From Clostridiaceae bacterium (GTDB taxonomy: Bacteria; Bacillota; Clostridia; Oscillospirales; Butyricicoccaceae), in assembly GCA_018383195.1 (NCBI GenBank), contig JAGZOP010000018.1:1-37185 (forward strand): 37,185 nt of DNA, given 5' to 3'. Under the pieces are notes generated by a model. It worked only from the letters and a program-made list of their open reading frames with translations, did not search any database and had not been told where the DNA came from. Shown piece by piece: positions 24,642-33,287 of this stretch; the stretch's first letter is position 1, and each line of letters begins with the position of its first letter. The translations under genes and the position numbers were made by a program.

Positions 24642-25502
24642 TTACATATTTGCTTTCACTACCACAATGCGCATGATGCCGGACAGGTCCTCTGCCATGA
24701 AAATGTCATGCATGCCGCGCGCGTCAAAGATGGCTGCAACGTCCTGCGCCTGCTTCCAGCCGCACTCGAAATACATGCGCCCGCCCGGGTTCATCATCCG
24801 TACCCAGTGGCGGGAAATGTTGCGGTAAAAGTCCAGACCGTCCTCGCCGCCGTAAAGCGCCATGCGCGGCTCATAGTCTGCGACGCTCGGGTCAAGCGCT
24901 TCCATTTCGGCAGCAGTGATATACGGCGGGTTGCACAGCATGATGTCAAAGGTGCCGAGGCGCTCGTCCGGAAGGCTGAGCGCGTTGCCTGCTGCGGTGA
25001 AATACCGCGCGGTCACCCCCAGACGGCGGGCGTTTTCCCGCGCAACCACAAGCGCGTCCTCGGAAAGATCGACCGCAACGCAGCGTGCCGCCGGTACTTC
25101 GCTGAGCAGCGAAAGACCGATACAGCCCGACCCGCAGCACAGGTCGAGTACCTTGGGCGCGTCCAGCGTTTTTGCGTCCTGGATGGCGAGCTGGCACAGC
25201 GGCTCGGTATCTGAACGCGGAATGAGTACATTAGGGTTGACCTGAAAGGTGTGCCCGCAGAAGTCCCACTCGCCGAGGATATAGGCGAGCGGCTCACCCG
25301 CTTCCCGGCGTGCAGCCATTTCGTGCGCGCGTTCCACAGTCTCCGAATCGAGATAGCGGTACGCCCAGTCGGCGGTCATGCGCTTGTCTGCGCCGGAGGC
25401 GAAAGCGGTCAGTTCGCGTGCCTCCAGTTCTGCCATGGAGATATCCGCCGCGCGAAACCGGCGGCGCAGGTCAATGTAAAGGTCGTTGATGGTGATGGTC
25501 AT
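24642..25502 (-). CDS. prmC: Peptide chain release factor glutamine methyltransferase
   Basis: A 286-residue enzyme methylating the GGQ glutamine of RF1/RF2. The helical N-domain covers about 1-75, followed by GEPLAYILGEWDFCGHTFQVNPNVLIPRSDTE. The SAM-binding motif is VLDLCCGSGCIGLSL and the catalytic motif is CNPPYI. The RBS is AGAAGGATAA. Its usual downstream partner prfA is absent; recA follows instead. Its stop lies only about 20 nt from the recA LexA box, so read-through into recA is possible. Confidence 0.95.
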   Translation of the reverse strand: MTITINDLYIDLRRRFRAADISMAELEARELTAFASGADKRMTADWAYRYLDSETVERAHEMAARREAGEPLAYILGEWDFCGHTFQVNPNVLIPRSDTEPLCQLAIQDAKTLDAPKVLDLCCGSGCIGLSLLSEVPAARCVAVDLSEDALVVARENARRLGVTARYFTAAGNALSLPDERLGTFDIMLCNPPYITAAEMEALDPSVADYEPRMALYGGEDGLDFYRNISRHWVRMMNPGGRMYFECGWKQAQDVAAIFDARGMHDIFMAEDLSGIMRIVVVKANM

Positions 25503-25545
25503 ATCTTTGTTATCCTTCTGTTTCTGTGTTGGGACCGCAGCTGGA

Positions 25546-25752
25546 AAAGAACAAGCCTTCCGGCTTGTTCTTAGGCGTAAGCTGTGCGCTCTGTATGCAG
25601 GTCGGTAAATATCTGTGCGTTAGGGCATGTTGTTTACGACCGCCGCTGCCCGTGGAAAATAGGTGCCTTGTGCAGGTACGTACTTTTCCGGTCATGTGGC
25701 TGCGCCAAGATGACCGCCGACAGCTAAAAAACATGCCGCAGGCATGTTTTTT
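25546..25752 (-). ncRNA. Candidate structured RNA between yqhQ and prmC
   Basis: A region bracketed by two minus-strand terminator hairpins. The 3' one is AAGAACAAGCC/GGCTTGTTCTT (25547-25557, 25562-25572) followed by TTTTCC. The 5' one is AAAAAACATGCC/GGCATGTTTTTT (25726-25737, 25741-25752). Between them an outer helix (AGCTGT 25580-25585 with ACAGCT 25720-25725, or GTCGG 25601-25605 with CCGAC 25717-25721) encloses three hairpins: GGGCA/TGCCC (25623-25627, 25647-25651), GGAAAA/TTTTCC (25654-25659, 25684-25689) and GGTCAT/ATGACC (25690-25695, 25710-25715) with inner GGC/GCC. It could be an independent small RNA, a cis-regulator of prmC, or a degenerate repeat element. I recognise no family. 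Confidence 0.5.
25726..25752. terminator. Terminator after yqhQ
   Basis: A perfect stem with loop GCA: six A before CATGCC and six T after GGCATG. It is symmetrical and so potentially bidirectional. It lies 8 nt past the yqhQ stop. Confidence 0.85.
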
Positions 25753-25759
25753 ACGTCTG

Positions 25760-26713
25760 CTACCAGACGTCGCTGTCATCCTCCGGGATGACCCGCTGCA
25801 TGCCCTCGATTGCTACTTCGATCATGCTGTCATCGGGTTCAAAAACGGTGAGCCGCTGAATCATCAGCCCGGGCCAGCGCAGCACGCGGCAGAGCAGGTT
25901 GTCGTGCCGTCCGGCATAGCGGTTGCATTCATACGAGATACCGACCACAAGCGGCAAAATGATCAGATGGGTCAGCGCGCGTAAAAATGGGTTGGTAACC
26001 GTGACAAGCGAGAAGATAAGCGAGGACACCAGCGTTGCCACGATGATGAGGACAAATAGAAAGCTTGTGCCGCAGCGCGGGTGAAAACGCGGCATCTTCC
26101 GCACGTTTTCCACCGTAAGGGGCAGACCGGCTTCGTAGCAGAAAATGGTCTTGTGCTCGGCGCCGTGGTATTCAAAGGTGCGGCGGATGTCCTCCATATG
26201 GGATACCGACCACATGAAGCACAGGAAAATCACAATGCGCAGCAATCCCTCAAACAGGTTGCGCGCCACATTCGGCACATCGGCGGGCAGCAGACCGCCC
26301 ACAAACGACGGCAGCAGCATAAAAAGCGCAACTGGAATTGCAATGCCGAGCACCATGGCGAAAGCCGTGACTGCCTTTTCAAGCTTTTCCGAGCCGAGCT
26401 TGCGCTCAAGCCACTGTTCAAATTTGGAAGGCTTCTCGTCTGCGCCGTCCTCAATAAATTGAGAAGAGTAATCGATGTCCGCAAGACCGTCTTTCATGGC
26501 GGTGAACAGGCTGTATGCGCCGCGGCAGACGGGAAGCTTCCAAAAGCGGCTTTTGGGCTGACTGGTGGGGCGTTCCTCGGTGACGAGCGTGCCGTCCGGC
26601 TTGCGCACAACGACACAGGTGCGTTTGGGACCTTTCATTACAATGCCTTCGAGGATTGCCTGCCCGCCGATGGTGGTCTTTTTGACGCAGGCGGGCGTTT
26701 GGTTTTTGCTCAT
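25760..26713 (-). CDS. yqhQ: DUF1385 (YqhQ-like) membrane protein
   Basis: A 317-residue protein of the DUF1385 family, a conserved Firmicutes membrane protein of unclear function. Family features are TTIGGQAILEGIVMKGPKR at the N-terminus, RTFEYHGAEHKTIFCYEAG (a histidine-rich, enzyme-like motif), FHPRCGTSFLFVL and four or more membrane helices. The start overlaps the sensor kinase stop by 4 nt (ATGA). It normally sits with prmC, as here; being coupled to a two-component system is less usual. Confidence 0.93.
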   Translation of the reverse strand: MSKNQTPACVKKTTIGGQAILEGIVMKGPKRTCVVVRKPDGTLVTEERPTSQPKSRFWKLPVCRGAYSLFTAMKDGLADIDYSSQFIEDGADEKPSKFEQWLERKLGSEKLEKAVTAFAMVLGIAIPVALFMLLPSFVGGLLPADVPNVARNLFEGLLRIVIFLCFMWSVSHMEDIRRTFEYHGAEHKTIFCYEAGLPLTVENVRKMPRFHPRCGTSFLFVLIIVATLVSSLIFSLVTVTNPFLRALTHLIILPLVVGISYECNRYAGRHDNLLCRVLRWPGLMIQRLTVFEPDDSMIEVAIEGMQRVIPEDDSDVW

Positions 26714-28239
26714 GGTTCAATTTCCTCCGTAGGGGTGGGTTCGGCGGTGACAACCGGGTCGATGGCGGGGATTCGGATATAAACCGCAGTACCGGTGTCC
26801 TGCTTGCTGGTGATGTCGATGGAGCCGCCGTGCATGGTGATGATTTCGTCGGTTACGGCCAGACCGATGCCGCTGCCGCGCTGTTTGGAAGAGCCTTTGT
26901 AAAATTTCTCTTTAACAAACGGCAGTTCGGCTTCGGGGATGCCGGGACCCCAGTCGCGCACACATACCAAAATGGTATTCGCCTCGCGGCTGAGCGCGAC
27001 CTCAATTTTGCCGCCCGAGCGTCCGTACTTGGCGGCGTTGTCGATGACGTTCAGGAAAACCTGCTTCATGCGGTGGCGGTCGCCCGAGATAAAGTAGCTG
27101 TCCGGCTCTTTGCTGTAATGCAGGGTCATTTCCGAATTGCGCAGCAGATTTTCGTACATATAAACCGCCTCGTACAGTTCGAGGGAAACGTCGAAAACCT
27201 CCATGTCGAGTTTCATACGTCCGGATTCCATACGCGCAAAGTCCAGCAGCTCCTCGACCATCTGGGTCAGACGGCGGCTTTCCTTCTGGATGATATCAAG
27301 CCCCTGCATGACCTCTTCGGGGTCCTGTGCGCCGCCGGCGGCGAGGGTTTCACTCCAGCCGGCGATGGCGGTCAGCGGTGTGCGCAGTTCATGCGAAACC
27401 GATGAGATAAAATCGTTTTTCATACGTTCGGCGCGGCTGATTTCGTCCGACATATGGTTGATTGAGTCGCACAATTCGCCGATTTCATCGTCAAACACTT
27501 TGTGCAGGCGCATGCCGTACTGCCCGTTTGCGATTTCCTTGGCAAGTTCGTTGATGCGGGTGACGGGCAACAGAATGGAGCGGATAAAATAGCTGTTTGA
27601 TGCAACGACCAGTGCGAGAAAAATGAGACATGCGGCAATGGCGCTTAAAATAATGATTGCAATTTGATGCTCGGCAATTTCAAGAGAGGAGATCACACGC
27701 ACAACGCCGAGCAGGTCGCCGCGGGAAGAGTACATGGGTTCGGAAACGCTCATGATGCGCTCGCCGGTCATGGGGTCTTCACCGGTCCAGCTTTCCGGAA
27801 CTTCGTTGGTAAGCGCGCGTATGACATCGTCGGTTGAGGGGTTGGGGTCGGCAGTCAGCGCCGAAGTAGACATCAAAATCAGACCTGCGTTATCGATAAA
27901 CTGTAATTCGACTTTATCTTTATCCTCGTAGCCGAGCACATACTGGCGGATTGCGCCGAGATACTGGTCATAGGAAGACTGCGTAAAGTTATCGCGCACG
28001 GCGGACGCGGCGCTGTGCACGCGGTTTGACAGGTTGTCGCGGATACTCGAATAGTAGTAACTCGAAATGCCGACCGACACAAAGATAATGATGACGGCAA
28101 GGATGACTACAACAAAGCTGAGGGAGTTCACTAGCCAGCGGCCCTTCAGACCGCCGGGGGCGTGCTGCACGCGATCTTCTTTTGGCGGCGCAGCGGCGGC
28201 AGCGACATGCGGCTGCGCGGGCTTCTTGCGGTACTTCAT
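26710..28239 (-). CDS. Membrane sensor histidine kinase (HAMP, HisKA, HATPase)
   Basis: A 509-residue kinase if started at ATG 28239, which overlaps the regulator stop (ATGA); a GTG at 28248 is also possible. A proline/alanine-rich cytoplasmic tail leads to TM1 (about 38-62), an extracytoplasmic sensor domain (about 63-200), TM2 (about 202-225) and HAMP. HisKA holds the phosphorylated histidine in ISSVSHELRTPLTAI. The HATPase has NVIDNAAKYG, DWGPGIP and GSGIGLAV. It is of the PhoR/WalK general class. The C-terminus is rich in Pro, Thr and Glu. It probably responds to an envelope signal together with the upstream lipoprotein. Confidence 0.93.
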   Translation of the reverse strand: MKYRKKPAQPHVAAAAAPPKEDRVQHAPGGLKGRWLVNSLSFVVVILAVIIIFVSVGISSYYYSSIRDNLSNRVHSAASAVRDNFTQSSYDQYLGAIRQYVLGYEDKDKVELQFIDNAGLILMSTSALTADPNPSTDDVIRALTNEVPESWTGEDPMTGERIMSVSEPMYSSRGDLLGVVRVISSLEIAEHQIAIIILSAIAACLIFLALVVASNSYFIRSILLPVTRINELAKEIANGQYGMRLHKVFDDEIGELCDSINHMSDEISRAERMKNDFISSVSHELRTPLTAIAGWSETLAAGGAQDPEEVMQGLDIIQKESRRLTQMVEELLDFARMESGRMKLDMEVFDVSLELYEAVYMYENLLRNSEMTLHYSKEPDSYFISGDRHRMKQVFLNVIDNAAKYGRSGGKIEVALSREANTILVCVRDWGPGIPEAELPFVKEKFYKGSSKQRGSGIGLAVTDEIITMHGGSIDITSKQDTGTAVYIRIPAIDPVVTAEPTPTEEIEP

Positions 28240-28925
28240 GCTTCCCACATGTATCCATATCCGCGCACAGTGACAATGTAGTGCGGACGGGCAGGATCAT
28301 CCTCTATTTTGATGCGCAGACGGCGGATATTGACGTCTACGATTTTCAGTTCGCCCACATAGTGATGTCCCCAGACCATTTCAAGCAGATCGTCGCGCGA
28401 GAGCGCCTTGCCGATGTTCTGCATAAACGCCTTGAGAATGCCGTACTCAATCTGGGTCAGCTCGATGCGCACCCCGTTTTTGTGCACCTCGCGGGCGCGC
28501 AGATTGAGCTTGAACGGACCGGATTTGATGATTTCTTCATCGGCAAACGGGTTGCCGGAAACACGGCGGAACAGCGCGTCCACACGCGCACCCAGTTCGA
28601 CCACTGAAAACGGCTTGGTGACATAATCGTCTGCGCCGGTCATGAGCCCGGTGACCTTGTCGGCCTCCTGCGTGCGTGCAGTCAGCATGATAACGCCTGC
28701 GGCGTATCCCTTGGCACGCAGGGTGCGGCAGACCTCATATCCGTCAATGCCGGGCAGCATGACGTCAAGTATGGCGACTGCGATATCGGGGTTTTCTTCA
28801 TATTTTGCGAGCGCCTCTTCGCCAGTGCCCGCCTGCACAATTTCGTAGCCTGCGCGCTTGAGATTGAGCACGACAAAGCTGCGGATATTTTCTTCGTCTT
28901 CCAATACCAGGACTTTACGTTTCAT
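28236..28925 (-). CDS. OmpR/PhoB-family response regulator
   Basis: A 229-residue regulator. The receiver domain (about 4-115) has the acidic pair in LEDEE, phosphoacceptor aspartate in VAILDVMLPGIDG, and KPFSVVEL with the conserved lysine. The winged-helix DNA-binding domain (about 130-228) contains LTQIEYGILKAFMQN, LSRDDLLEMVWG and VDVNIRRLRIKIEDDP, ending in the hairpin VRGYGYMWEA. It sits 20 nt after the lipoprotein gene and is coupled to the kinase. Confidence 0.95.
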   Translation of the reverse strand: MKRKVLVLEDEENIRSFVVLNLKRAGYEIVQAGTGEEALAKYEENPDIAVAILDVMLPGIDGYEVCRTLRAKGYAAGVIMLTARTQEADKVTGLMTGADDYVTKPFSVVELGARVDALFRRVSGNPFADEEIIKSGPFKLNLRAREVHKNGVRIELTQIEYGILKAFMQNIGKALSRDDLLEMVWGHHYVGELKIVDVNIRRLRIKIEDDPARPHYIVTVRGYGYMWEA

Positions 28926-28945
28926 CTCAGAAAAGCTCCTTTATT

Positions 28946-30268
28946 TTAGTTGTTCCAGTTTTGTGTGATGATGGAGAACCGGCTGCGGATATCATCCTCT
29001 GTGATGGCGAGCGGGCTGTCCTCAGCGCCTGAGGGAATGGTGGCAGCATAGATTTCGGTCTGAGTTTTTGCCAGTTCGATCATGCCCTCTCTGGAAGCGT
29101 AGTAGCTGCGCATATCACCGGTCAGGCGGTAAATATTGAGCAGCGGAATCCCCTTGTCTCCATCGTTATAATCGAGAAGCACAGTGGTAGACATTCCGCT
29201 GTTGAAGCCCTTGGACAGCGTGACTTTTCCGCGCCACTCGTTTGGCAGCATGAACTGCCAGTTTTCCGACACATTCTGATAGGTTGTGCACACGCGCACC
29301 GGCTGGTCGCCTGCACTGTATGCATACCAGTCGAGCATGTATACCGGGTCGGCTGCGTTGGTTCCGGGCATGGTGACTGCGCGCGGTACTTCGGTCAAAC
29401 CATCCCCGTTTACATCGTTTGACAGTACGGAAACCGGACGGTAAGTGCTCAGCTTGGAGGCAGTTTCGCTTTCGAGGGTGATGTTGCGAAATCCGTTATT
29501 GTCTAAAATCAGAATATCGGTCATCAGACCGGAGCCAAGCTTTGGCTTGCCCTCGGCGAAAACCGCACGGTGGTAGCCGCGAAGCCAACCGGTTTTGAGG
29601 CTTACAACGGTTTGAACCTCGGGAGCAAGCGTGGTTTCCCCCTTGAGCTCAAGTTTGCCGGAAGCGAAGCAGTAGAGTTTTGCAGCGCGGCGTCCAGATG
29701 GTTCAGTGGTCAGCAGGATGAGATCATCGGTGCCGTTGTCATCAAGGTCGCTTGTGATAAAAGAATTGTAGGTGGTTTCCAAAAGTGTGTTCAGTGTTCC
29801 GTCTTCAAAGCTGCACACAGTCAAACCGGTGTTGACAATGTCGTTGCCGAGTTTCCACGAGAGCACAATGCCCTTTTCTCCGGTAGGCTGCAAGATGGGG
29901 AAGGAGACCGAAGCGAGCTGCACGCCGGTGCTGGTGACGCTGCCGCGTGCGACATAGTCATCCCCTTCCTTTTGGAATACATAGACGTGAAACTGGTCGG
30001 GGTTTTTTGCCTCACAGAAAAAAGCGACGGCTTCGTCTTCGCCGTCCTGATCGAGATCGACAAGCTTGACCGTGGTGCGGTTTTCGCCTGACTGGGGGGC
30101 AACGGCAATTTTGCCGTCCTCTGCGATGGCGCTGAGCTGTTTTTGCAGCGCCTCGTAGGTTTTGCTTGGCTGAGGCGGCTGGAGCAGGGAATCGCCGGAC
30201 TTGAATTCGCACCCGCCCAGCAGCAGGAGAAGTCCTGCCAGAGCGGGCAGCAGGATGATGCGTTTCAT
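28946..30268 (-). CDS. Lipoprotein with FG-GAP/VCBS-like repeats
   Basis: A 440-residue secreted lipoprotein. ATG 30268 follows GGAGGAACCT; an ATG at 30280 lies on that RBS. The lipobox is LLLGGC. Calcium-loop-like repeats recur: VDLDQDGEDEA, SDLDDNGTDDLI and NDVNGDGLTEV. The repeat spacing suggests a beta-propeller. Function is unknown. It is the first gene of an operon with a regulator and kinase, so it may be a ligand-binding or cell-envelope sensor for that pair. Confidence 0.85.
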   Translation of the reverse strand: MKRIILLPALAGLLLLLGGCEFKSGDSLLQPPQPSKTYEALQKQLSAIAEDGKIAVAPQSGENRTTVKLVDLDQDGEDEAVAFFCEAKNPDQFHVYVFQKEGDDYVARGSVTSTGVQLASVSFPILQPTGEKGIVLSWKLGNDIVNTGLTVCSFEDGTLNTLLETTYNSFITSDLDDNGTDDLILLTTEPSGRRAAKLYCFASGKLELKGETTLAPEVQTVVSLKTGWLRGYHRAVFAEGKPKLGSGLMTDILILDNNGFRNITLESETASKLSTYRPVSVLSNDVNGDGLTEVPRAVTMPGTNAADPVYMLDWYAYSAGDQPVRVCTTYQNVSENWQFMLPNEWRGKVTLSKGFNSGMSTTVLLDYNDGDKGIPLLNIYRLTGDMRSYYASREGMIELAKTQTEIYAATIPSGAEDSPLAITEDDIRSRFSIITQNWNN

Positions 30269-30763
30269 AGGTTCCTCCAATGGAGCGTCTGCGCGGTTCG
30301 GACGCGCAGGTATTCTTCTGCTATTTTATCATAGTTTGCGCGCTGTGCCTAGTGGATTGCTCAGAAGTTCGGAAAACGGCAGGGGGGATACACGGATGGC
30401 GCGGAATTTAAGAAAAGAGAAGTAGATATGAAAAACAATGATAATTTTTTCGTGAAATTTGCGATAAATAATTGTGTGATTCGCACGATGAAACGGCGGA
30501 ATAATTGTGCAATATGGATATTAAAAGTAAAATACAAGAATCATATAAGACGTTATGCACAGAAAAGATGGAAAACACTGTGCAAAGTGCTGCAAAAAAA
30601 CGCCGCAACAATCCTATGGACTTTATGAAAAAATATATTAAGATAATATTCAATGTAATAAATAAAATATAAAAAACACAAAAAATAATATGAATTAAGG
30701 AGGGCGTGGCGGACTGCCGCCCGCGAATGCGGCAGAAAACAAAGAAAAGAAAAGAGGAATACC
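30269..30763. other. AT-rich intergenic region before the sodium/solute symporter
   Basis: About 495 nt; the part from about 30420 to 30700 is far more AT-rich than its surroundings. A 66-codon frame at 30428 is not convincing. The leader before the symporter holds a strong SD-like AAGGAGGG (30697-30704) with no usable start and a hairpin CTGCCGC/GCGGCAG (30714-30720, 30729-30735). Confidence 0.5.
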
Positions 30764-32404
30764 ATGTTTACCGTTTTAACCTTTGTCGGGTTCACTGCGT
30801 TGGTCGCAATCGTGGCTTGGTGGATGACCCGCTCGGATGACCTGAGCACGCAGGACGGCTACTTTCTGGCAGGACGTAAGCTGACCGGTCCGGTCATTGC
30901 TGGCTCACTGATGCTCACCAACCTTTCTACCGAACAGCTGATCGGTCAGACCGGTCAGTCGTTTGCGACCAATATGGGCCCAATTGCGTGGGAGGTTACC
31001 TCCTGCGTGACGCTGATTCTGCTGGCAATGCTCTTTTTGCCGCGCTATCTGAAAATGGGTCTGACAACCGTGCCGGAGTTTCTGGAAAAGAGATACGATA
31101 CCGTAACCAAGCGTATCGTGACCGTCATGTTCCTGCTTGGTTATCTGCTGACTTATCTGCCGACCGTCCTTTATTCGGGCGCGTTGGTATTCAACCAGAT
31201 TTTTGAGATTGATACCCGTCTGGGCGTATCCCAGATGCAGGGCGTTATTGTCACTGCGGTTGCCATCGGCATCGTCGGCGCGTGCTATGCGATTTTCGGC
31301 GGTCTGAAAGCGGTCGCGGTTTCGGATACCATCAATGGCATTGGCTTGATTATTGGCGGTTTCATGCTGCCGATCTTTGGTCTGATGCTGCTCGGAAATA
31401 ATAATTTCCTCGAAGGCATCCGCGACCTGATTTCCAATGTTCCCGCGTATAAGTTTAACGCGATTAACCCGGTCAATGCACAGGCGCCGATGATTCCGTG
31501 GCCGGTGCTGTTTACTGGCATGCTGGTCAACAACATGTTCTACTGGTGCACCAACCAGGCGATCATTCAGCGTACACTGGGAGCAAAGAACCTGGAAGAA
31601 GCGCAGAAGGGCGCCATTTACGCCGGCATTCTCAAGTGCTGCGGTCCGTTCTTCATCACCATCTGCGGCATCATCGCATTCCGCATGTCTATGGACCCTG
31701 CAGAGGGCTTCTTCTCTGCGCAGCAGATTGCAAATCTGGCAAAGACCACTGACCTTGCATATCCGACGCTGGTGCTGACCGTACTGCCCAAGCCGCTGCT
31801 CGGCTTCTTTGCTGCCGTGCTGTTTGGTGCGATTCTATCGTCGTTCAACTCGGCGCTCAACTCGTCGGTTACGCTGTATACACTGGACATCCATCGCCCG
31901 ATGTTCAATCCGCAGGCGACGGACGCACATCTGGTTCGTGTCGGCAAGATTTTCGGCACCTGCCTTGCAGCCCTGTCCATCGTCGTGGCGCCGTTTGTCA
32001 GCTATGCCCCCTCTGGTCTGTATGACTTCCTGCAGTCCTGCTTCGGCTTCTTCAATGTACCGATTCTGGCGGCTGTGATTCTGGGTCTGTTCACCAAGCG
32101 TGTGCCGGCGATTGCGCCCAAGGTTTCCCTTGTGCTGCACGTTGTGCTGTATTCGATTTCCAAGTTCATTCCTGCACTGCAAAATGTGCATTATCTATAC
32201 GTGCTTGCCGTGCTGTTTGTAGTCAATATCGCAGTGATGCTGCTCATCGGCAAGTTCCATCCGCGTGCGACCGATTTCGTCATTGAAGACGCAGGCGTAG
32301 TCGATCTGACTCCGTGGAAGTATGCAAAGCCGGTTGCCGGTGTTGCGTGCGTCATCATGGTCGCCGTCTACATCCTTTTCTCTCCCCTTGGCCTTGCAGG
32401 TTGA
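30764..32404 (+). CDS. Sodium/solute symporter, SSS (SLC5) family
   Basis: A 546-residue membrane protein with about 13-14 helices and LeuT-like topology. Family marks: DGYFLAGRKLTGPVIAGSLMLTNLSTEQLIGQTGQS near the N-terminus, MGLTTVPEFLEKRYD, YAIFGGLKAVAVSDTINGIG, MFYWCTNQAIIQRTLGAKN, and SSFNSALNSSVTLYTLDIH. It is closest in feel to the vSGLT/YidK branch, which carries sugars or sialic acid with sodium, but the substrate is inference. The RBS GAGGAA precedes ATG 30764. It is monocistronic. Confidence 0.93.
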   Translation: MFTVLTFVGFTALVAIVAWWMTRSDDLSTQDGYFLAGRKLTGPVIAGSLMLTNLSTEQLIGQTGQSFATNMGPIAWEVTSCVTLILLAMLFLPRYLKMGLTTVPEFLEKRYDTVTKRIVTVMFLLGYLLTYLPTVLYSGALVFNQIFEIDTRLGVSQMQGVIVTAVAIGIVGACYAIFGGLKAVAVSDTINGIGLIIGGFMLPIFGLMLLGNNNFLEGIRDLISNVPAYKFNAINPVNAQAPMIPWPVLFTGMLVNNMFYWCTNQAIIQRTLGAKNLEEAQKGAIYAGILKCCGPFFITICGIIAFRMSMDPAEGFFSAQQIANLAKTTDLAYPTLVLTVLPKPLLGFFAAVLFGAILSSFNSALNSSVTLYTLDIHRPMFNPQATDAHLVRVGKIFGTCLAALSIVVAPFVSYAPSGLYDFLQSCFGFFNVPILAAVILGLFTKRVPAIAPKVSLVLHVVLYSISKFIPALQNVHYLYVLAVLFVVNIAVMLLIGKFHPRATDFVIEDAGVVDLTPWKYAKPVAGVACVIMVAVYILFSPLGLAG

Positions 32405-32433
32405 TTGGAGCTCATATCATTTTCCTTTTACAG

Positions 32434-32457
32434 CCGCCGTCCCTTTTGGGGCGGCGG
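32434..32457 (+). terminator. Probable terminator after the symporter gene
   Basis: CCGCCGTCCC (32434-32443) pairs with GGGGCGGCGG (32448-32457), one G-U pair, loop TTTT. The following T-tract is weak (TTGCGCTTTTGC) and overlaps the next promoter. Confidence 0.6.
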
Positions 32458-32486
32458 TTGCGCTTTTGCACGGCATCTGCTATAAT
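32458..32486 (+). promoter_or_regulatory. Promoter of the DUF554 gene
   Basis: TTGCGC (32458-32463), a 17-nt spacer and TATAAT (32481-32486) with a TG extension. Confidence 0.75.
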
Positions 32487-32522
32487 GGGTGTGCAATTTT
32501 GGGGAGAAAGCGGTGTTTTAGG

Positions 32523-33200
32523 ATGCTCGGAACCATTGTCAATACAGCGGCAATTTTATGCGGCAGCCTGATCGGGGGCACGTGCAGGCGGGGGCTGCGC
32601 GAGGATTGGCAGGAAGCCATGATTCGCGCAATGGGACTGGCAGCCTTTGCGCTCGGGATCTCCACCATCGCAAAGAATATGCCGAACAGCACGGCGCCGG
32701 TGCTGTTTATCATCAGCCTTGCAGTGGGCAGCGTGCTTGGCACAGCGCTCAAGCTGGAAGAACGCTTTGTCGGGTTTGCAGACCGCCGCTCCAAGACCAA
32801 CATCGGCAAAGGGCTTTCAACGGCAATCCTGATGTTCTGCATCGGTACACTGTCGATTTTGGGACCGATTGAGAGCGCGCTGCATCGCGACCATACCTTT
32901 CTGCTGACCAACGCTGCGCTTGACTTTATTACATCGATGGCGCTTGCTGCCTCTTACGGCTATGGCATTGCCTTTGCCGCGCCCGTCTTGTTTGCGTGGC
33001 AGGGGACGATCTATCTGGGGGCGGGAGCGCTCAGCGGTTTTTTGACCACGGAGTTGCTTACGGAAATTTCGATCCTTGGCGGAATTCTGATTTTCAGTTC
33101 CGGATTGTCCATCCTGAAAATTAAGGACTGCAAGACCATGAATATGCTGCCTGCGCTGCTGGTGCCGCCGGTGTATTTCCTGCTCAAGGGCGCGATTTAA
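32523..33200 (+). CDS. DUF554 (YdfK-like) membrane protein
   Basis: A 225-residue membrane protein of the DUF554 family, with about six to seven helices and no assigned function. Conserved phrases are MLGTIVNTAAILCGSLIGG, AMGLAAFALGIS and FCIGTLSILGPIESAL. The start at ATG 32523 fits the family N-terminus, but its RBS (GGGGAGAAAG) is about 12 nt away, longer than usual. It has its own promoter and the terminator at 33214-33251. Confidence 0.9.
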   Translation: MLGTIVNTAAILCGSLIGGTCRRGLREDWQEAMIRAMGLAAFALGISTIAKNMPNSTAPVLFIISLAVGSVLGTALKLEERFVGFADRRSKTNIGKGLSTAILMFCIGTLSILGPIESALHRDHTFLLTNAALDFITSMALAASYGYGIAFAAPVLFAWQGTIYLGAGALSGFLTTELLTEISILGGILIFSSGLSILKIKDCKTMNMLPALLVPPVYFLLKGAI

Positions 33201-33213
33201 GAGTGGAAAGATG

Positions 33214-33251
33214 AAAACAGCCTTCCTCCGGGTGTGGAGGAAGGCTGTTTT
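33214..33251. terminator. Bidirectional terminator between DUF554 gene and asparaginase
   Basis: AAAACAGCCTTCCTCC (33214-33229), a 6-nt loop, then GGAGGAAGGCTGTTTT (33236-33251) and ATTTT. Confidence 0.93.
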
Positions 33252-33287
33252 ATTTTCACTTGCTGACTTTTTTATTAAAGAAAGAAG

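Noticed and set aside
25510..25779. An 89-codon minus-strand frame across the yqhQ-prmC gap
   Set aside because: It runs through two terminator hairpins and the structured element and has no RBS.
30428..30628. A 66-codon frame beginning MKNNDNFF in the AT-rich gap
   Set aside because: Weak RBS, extreme AT-driven codon use (Lys, Asn, Ile), no terminator or promoter of quality. A superficial likeness of its first residues to the 34-residue peptide is probably chance.
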